DNA of 64,000 bases, taken from positions 372,001-436,000 of the forward strand of contig JADJGA010000004.1 in NCBI GenBank assembly GCA_016708265.1, in the 5' to 3' direction. Shown in pieces: positions 59,471-64,000 of the stretch (positions are counted from its first letter, which is position 1; every line of letters starts with the position of its first letter). The notes beneath the pieces are model-generated. The model searched no databases. It was not told the DNA's origin and saw only the letters and a program-made list of their open reading frames with translations. Source of the DNA: Saprospiraceae bacterium (GTDB lineage Bacteria; Bacteroidota; Bacteroidia; Chitinophagales; Saprospiraceae). The translations under genes and the position numbers were made by a program.

Positions 59471-62424
59471 TCACAATTTCAAACTTCCTGTAAACCTCCC
59501 TGATTTATTGCTGACTCTGACAAAGTATGTACCATCAGGGATTTCAGCAAGATTCATATGGTATTTGTTTGTGCTGACAGCACTCACTTTTCGAATTCTC
59601 TTACCATGTATGTTATAGACTTCGATAGTATAAAGTCCATTTTTATCATTATCCAAAACAAGATTTATATGGTCTTTTGCAGGATTTGGATATAATTGGA
59701 TTTTAGCCTGCTCCTGATCTGTCGTATTATCAGGATTCAGATTTATCAAAGGAGATGACCATAATCCCCTTCCGTAGGTGCCGGCATAAATTTTATTATC
59801 AGCATAATTGATCTCAAGTTCATTGATGATCACATTTGGCAGATTGGTTGAATATGGTATCCAGTTTGTCATTGTGTTATTTATATAGAAAACCCCGTAA
59901 TTCATTCCGAGATACAATCCGTCGACGTCATCGTCCTGCCATACAACTGCAAGGGCACTGAAATTCGGGAGGTTCTTTAAAAACACCTTCCAGGTTTTAC
60001 CACCATCATACGAAACAAAAACTTTATTGACGCTCGTGCTGGCTATTGCTATTTTACCCGGATCCCTTGGATGGATAGCTATTGAATTGACAGAACCTGA
60101 TATCCCGGAGAGTTTTTCCCAAGTACCTCCGCCAGTTGTTGTTTTATACAGTTCACCCTGGGCAGCAGCATACATTACCTTATTATCAGATTCTGCAATT
60201 TTAAGATGATTGAGTTTGTAACTGAACTCCTGGGATATCTGTGTCCATGAACCTCCTCTGTCCGAACTTTTATAGACTGCCTCATAAGCAACATAGATAG
60301 TATTTGGAAGATGTGGGTCCTTTTCAAAAGGGGTCACCCAATTGCCTGTTCGCTCGTCAGGTGCATTTATATTTGTCAGACTGCCGGATTTTTCTTTCCT
60401 GTAAGCTCCTCCATACTGTATCATCCCGTACATTATTTCCGGATCGTACTTATCAATAAAAGTCTCCATACCATCAGCTCCGATCCAGTCTTTCCATCCT
60501 TCTGCCTGAGTAAACCATGAAGTTCCGTTGTCCTGTGAACCACCCGAAACAACTACCGGATCAGTCTGGGAAACTCCTATCTTATAAAAATGTCTGATAC
60601 TTAAGCCCGGAGTAAGATCTTTGTAATAACTTTTATCCAGCTCTGCAGTATTCTCAGCTTTGAACATACCACCGTCAGTGCCGGCATACAATTTTTCATT
60701 ATAGAACGTCAGTCTGTTTATATCTGCATGACAATAACCTATATTTGCATCTTTTGCACCATTCAGTACCCAATCAGAAGAACATGAGAAATTCAATCCT
60801 CCGTCAAAGGAATGCCAGGTAAGAATCCCTCCGATGTGTACTTCATCGGCATTGAACGGATTGACAGCAATTTCCATATTTCTTGGTGCCTGTCCACCAT
60901 CGTCACTTCCACTTGTACTGTAGCCCAGATAATTCCTGGGATGGTTCAATTTTGTGAAGGTCTCACCTGAATCAACAGATTTGAAAATCCTGAAAACTTG
61001 CCACCTTCAGCTTCCAGAACGTAAACCACCTGAGGATTGGCAGGTGATACAGCAAGAGCTTTAGGTGAAATTTTCATTGCATTAAATGCTTTGGAGTCAA
61101 TCTGCAGCTTGACTGTGATCTCTTTTGATTTCATCTGATCGATAAGAAAATCTCCATCTTCTTTGGTAATCATCACCGCAGGAATATTGATCTGGGGGTT
61201 TGATCCTGACATTGCAAACGAACCCTCTCCTGAATTCTTATTAACGATTATGACAGCAACAGCACCTGCATTCTGTGCATTCATGACTTTATCAACAAAA
61301 TAGCAATCTCCGCGTCTTATAACTGCAATATTCCCTGCGATGGCAGAAGAATTGGCTGCTTCTCCGCATGCCAGTGACAAATCCCCTGAACTATCCTGAA
61401 ACAAAACGAGTTTTCCGGCTATTGAGTCAGGAGAAAAAGGAATGGGTACATGTCCTTCCCCGAATCCATTATCTACAGCATCATATCCTTTAATCAGGGA
61501 AGCAGGACTCAATACATTCAGTAAATAATATTTTGACTGTCCTGCGCTTAAAATCTTAAATGTCTTACCTCCATCGGTTGATTTCTGAAAATAATAACCT
61601 GAAGCAAACAGAGTATTCAGGTCACCAGGTTTGAAAACTATATCATAAGCATAATTATCTGTTGATACTTTTGTCCAGTTTTTACCTCCATCAACAGATC
61701 TGTATATACCTGCATTTTGTGAACAGGCAAACATTATTGATGGATCATCAGGATTTATCAGCAATCTCCTGACCCTTGAAGAACCGGCAGTTCCAAGCAA
61801 TGACCAGCTGATGCCCTCATCTGTTGACTTGTAAACCCTGCCGAGTGAAGAACCAAAATAGAAAATATTATAATCATGGGGATGTATCACTATGCTTTCA
61901 ACAACCAGATTCGAAAAATTGTCAGTTAAAGTTGACCATGTCTGTCCGCCATCCAATGATCTCCACACACCTCCAGACTCAGCTCCAACCAGAATATAAT
62001 CTTCGTTTTCAGGATGGATATAAAATGCGGTTATTCTGCCGACACCGGGACTCCATGCTGTTGAAGGGGAATAATAATCAGGACCCAGGTCAGTCCAGAA
62101 ATCTGAAGACCTGAGATAAGTCTGTGCAGTATCATTTATTTCTGAATTCATCCTCTTCCACTGTTCAGAATAATAATCATCGGATTTGAGATATCCGTTT
62201 TCATCCATCATCCTCAATGCATTGTACTCCCACCTTTTAAACTGGTTATAACCGGAGCCCCTGCCCTTATCTCTGTTTGAAAAATACTTTTCAGCACTTT
62301 GCCTGATCTCACTGACAGAATATTTATCAGATTCCATCATCCTCAGGTACTCCTGAGAATTGATATCAAATATAAAAATAAAAAATAGGGCAAGTGTGAA
62401 GGAAGCAAATTTTAAGGATTTCAT
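59471..62424 (-). CDS. Sortilin-like beta-propeller protein with PA domain and T9SS signal, one frameshift
   Basis: About 984 codons, split near 60980. Signal peptide MKSLKFASFTLALFFIFIFDIN. Asp-box/BNR repeats recur: WRSLDGGQTWSTL, YKSTDEGISWSLL, YRSVDGGKNWTKV, QKSTDGGKTFKIL, later SWTQISQEF, TTGGGTWEKL and VSYDGGKTWKVF, as in VPS10/sortilin propellers. Between the blades at about residues 297-445 lies a protease-associated (PA) domain (GKLVLFQDSSGDLSLACGEAANS, IAVIRRGDCYFVDKVMNAQNAGA and VAVIIVNKNSG). The C-terminal 75 residues (IQLYPNPAKDHINLVL ... FTGSLKL) are a T9SS type A sorting domain. A cell-surface binding role is likely. Confidence 0.88.
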
Positions 62425-62583
62425 ATAAAAATATTTAAGGTCAAAATTACAACAGATATTCCATATTCTTAATTAATAACGTGAAAATTTGACAATATGC
62501 TGAACATAATTGAACAATATTTTTAACTTCTGTAAAATTACCATTAACAGACGAATAATAAATTCAAAATCAATAAAAACAAA

Positions 62584-62618
62584 TAAAAAAAGCCACCAAA
62601 TGCTTGGTGGCTTTTTTT
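62584..62618. terminator. Terminator of the rpoBC operon
   Basis: AAAAAAGCCACCAA and TTGGTGGCTTTTTT form a strong stem with loop ATGC. Runs of A and T on both sides make it bidirectional; it lies 6 bases beyond the rpoC stop and also upstream-facing to the propeller gene. Confidence 0.9.
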
Positions 62619-62623
62619 ATATC

Positions 62624-64000
62624 CTAGAAGTCCAGTTCCGAAGGATCTTCACCGATTTCCACCGGCATGTTTTCATCATCATAATCATCTCCTTTTGGAA
62701 CTACGAACAGGTCGCTGTATTTTCTCAATCCCGTACCTGCAGGTATCTTTTTACCTACAATCACATTCTCTTTCAATCCTATCAGGTAGTCCTTTTTAGC
62801 TCCGAATGCAGCTTCACTCAATACCTTCGTTGTTTCCTGGAATGATGCTGCAGATATCCAGCTGTATGTATTCAGTGATGATTTTGTTATACCCAGAAGA
62901 ACAGGACGGCTTGTAGCCGGAATTGCCTCTCTGAATTTCAACAGCTTTTTATCATTTCTTTTCAGAAGTGAATTTTCTTCCCTCAATTCCCTGTCTGTTA
63001 CTATCTGGCCTACTTTATAAGTATCAGTTCCTCCTATTTCAGTCACCACTTTTTTATCTTGTATCCATTCATTTTTTTCAAAGAATACGCCCTTCTCAAC
63101 TATTTCATCTTCGAGGAAATTAGTATCTCCCGGATCTATTATTTCTATATACTGCATCATCTGCCTTACTATGACTTCGATGTGCTTATCATTGATATCA
63201 ATACCCTGGGATCTGTAAACCTCCTGAACACCATTCAGCAAATACTTCTGAACTTCATACTGCCCTTTGATATTCAATATATCAGTAGGAGTGATAGGTC
63301 CGTCGCACAGCGGAGTACCTGCCCTGATAAAGTCACCATCCTGAACAAGAATGTGTTTTGACAAACCAATCAGGTATTTGCTTTTCTGACCAGTTTTCTC
63401 ATCTACTACTTTTATCTCTCTCTTTCCTCTCTTTATTTTACCGAATGATACAATTCCGTCTATTTCGCTGATTATTGCCGGATTTGAAGGATTTCTAGCT
63501 TCAAAAAGCTCTGTTACCCTTGGTAAACCACCTGTGATATCCTGTATCTGTCCAAGTTTACGCGGGATTTTTGCTATCAGTGAACCAGCTTTTATTTCGT
63601 CACCATTCTCAACTGATATATATGATCTTACAGGAAGGTTGTAGGTTTTTAGTTCCTCTCCCATTGAATTAATTATCCTGATCGTTGGAATTCTCCTTTT
63701 ATCCTTAGGTTCTATAACTACTTTTTCAAAGTGGCCTGTCTGATCATCCCTTTCCTGTCTGAAGGTAACACCTTCTATAATATCTTCATACTCGATAATA
63801 CCGTCAAATTCGCTGACAATTGTCGCATTGAAAGGATCCCATTCACAAAGCATATCACCTTTTTTGACCATTTCCCCTGCTTTCACATACAATACAGAAC
63901 CGTACGGAATATATTTTGTTGTGAATACTTTTTTAGTTTCAGGATCAATGATTTCAAGTTCGCCTGCTCTTGATATAACAATCTGAGTTGATTTGTCATC
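62624..64000 (-). CDS. rpoC: RNA polymerase subunit beta', 3' part
   Basis: The frame is open to the right edge of the window, so only the last 458 codons are here. Recognisable segments are GGLPRVTELFEARNPSNPAIISEIDG (the conserved bridge after the trigger loop), TPLCDGPITPTDIL with YLLNGVQEVYRSQGIDINDKHIEVIVRQMM, and near the end ATSRPVLLGITKSSLNTYSWISAASFQETTKVL, all standard for beta'. The upstream insert with alternating beta strands (CEWDPFNATIVSEFDG) is usual in Bacteroidota. A strong terminator follows. Confidence 0.97.
   Translation of the reverse strand, partial: DDKSTQIVISRAGELEIIDPETKKVFTTKYIPYGSVLYVKAGEMVKKGDMLCEWDPFNATIVSEFDGIIEYEDIIEGVTFRQERDDQTGHFEKVVIEPKDKRRIPTIRIINSMGEELKTYNLPVRSYISVENGDEIKAGSLIAKIPRKLGQIQDITGGLPRVTELFEARNPSNPAIISEIDGIVSFGKIKRGKREIKVVDEKTGQKSKYLIGLSKHILVQDGDFIRAGTPLCDGPITPTDILNIKGQYEVQKYLLNGVQEVYRSQGIDINDKHIEVIVRQMMQYIEIIDPGDTNFLEDEIVEKGVFFEKNEWIQDKKVVTEIGGTDTYKVGQIVTDRELREENSLLKRNDKKLLKFREAIPATSRPVLLGITKSSLNTYSWISAASFQETTKVLSEAAFGAKKDYLIGLKENVIVGKKIPAGTGLRKYSDLFVVPKGDDYDDENMPVEIGEDPSELDF

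Overview
The window looks like one contig of a low-GC member of the Bacteroidota. The marks are several proteins with type IX secretion (T9SS) C-terminal sorting domains, a PorP/SprF-type outer-membrane protein, the rpmB-rpmG-DUF4295-ftsY block, a eukaryote-like GC-poor intergenic style with TAnnTTTG promoter boxes, and an ExbB-ExbD-ExbD-TonB cluster. I cannot place it below phylum with confidence. Many genes are split by one-base indels, often in homopolymers. Because this also hits essential single-copy genes (rpmB, ftsY, dnaG, fmt, typA) and the acceptor stem of a tRNA, I read most of these breaks as consensus errors and annotate such genes as single loci over their full extent.

Layout. 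1-7 kb: T9SS cargo proteins, PorP/SprF, glutamate dehydrogenase, and a lipoprotein gene between two diverged copies of a repeat. 7-19 kb: a housekeeping run on the minus strand (fmt, fsa, sucD, ftsB, eno, tamB, dnaG, yebC). 19.2-22.2 kb: two copies of a REP-associated tyrosine transposase (RAYT) gene with REP palindromes. 22.8-27.1 kb: tRNA-Arg, rpmB, rpmG, DUF4295, ftsY, a glycosyltransferase and a RibB protein with a degenerate GTP-cyclohydrolase-II-like tail.

27-42.3 kb is an accessory, defence-rich island with almost every gene on the minus strand: a potassium-channel protein; a tight operon hsdR - RAYT - hsdMS - SIR2-like - DUF6602-like; a retron (nucleoside-deoxyribosyltransferase-like effector, msr-msd RNA bounded by a perfect 13-bp inverted repeat, reverse transcriptase with NAxxH and YADD motifs); an OLD-family ATPase/Toprim nuclease; and a CoiA-like nuclease. 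Several of these modules are bounded by matching short inverted repeats and separated by related structured spacers of about 150-215 bp, so the island resembles an array of mobile cassettes. 42.5-46.7 kb adds three hydrolases without signal peptides (amidase, papain-like protease, SH3 plus metallo-beta-lactamase).

47.6-64 kb returns to core functions: a LolD-like ABC ATPase, another RAYT with its own inverted repeats, typA, exbB-exbD-exbD-tonB, an M23-like protein, a HEPN/MNT pair, a large multi-membrane protein, a sortilin-like propeller T9SS protein with an inserted PA domain, and the 3' part of rpoC running off the end.

The most promising material is the complete retron locus, the SIR2/DUF6602 pair coupled to the type I restriction operon, and the cassette-like organisation that joins the defence modules.
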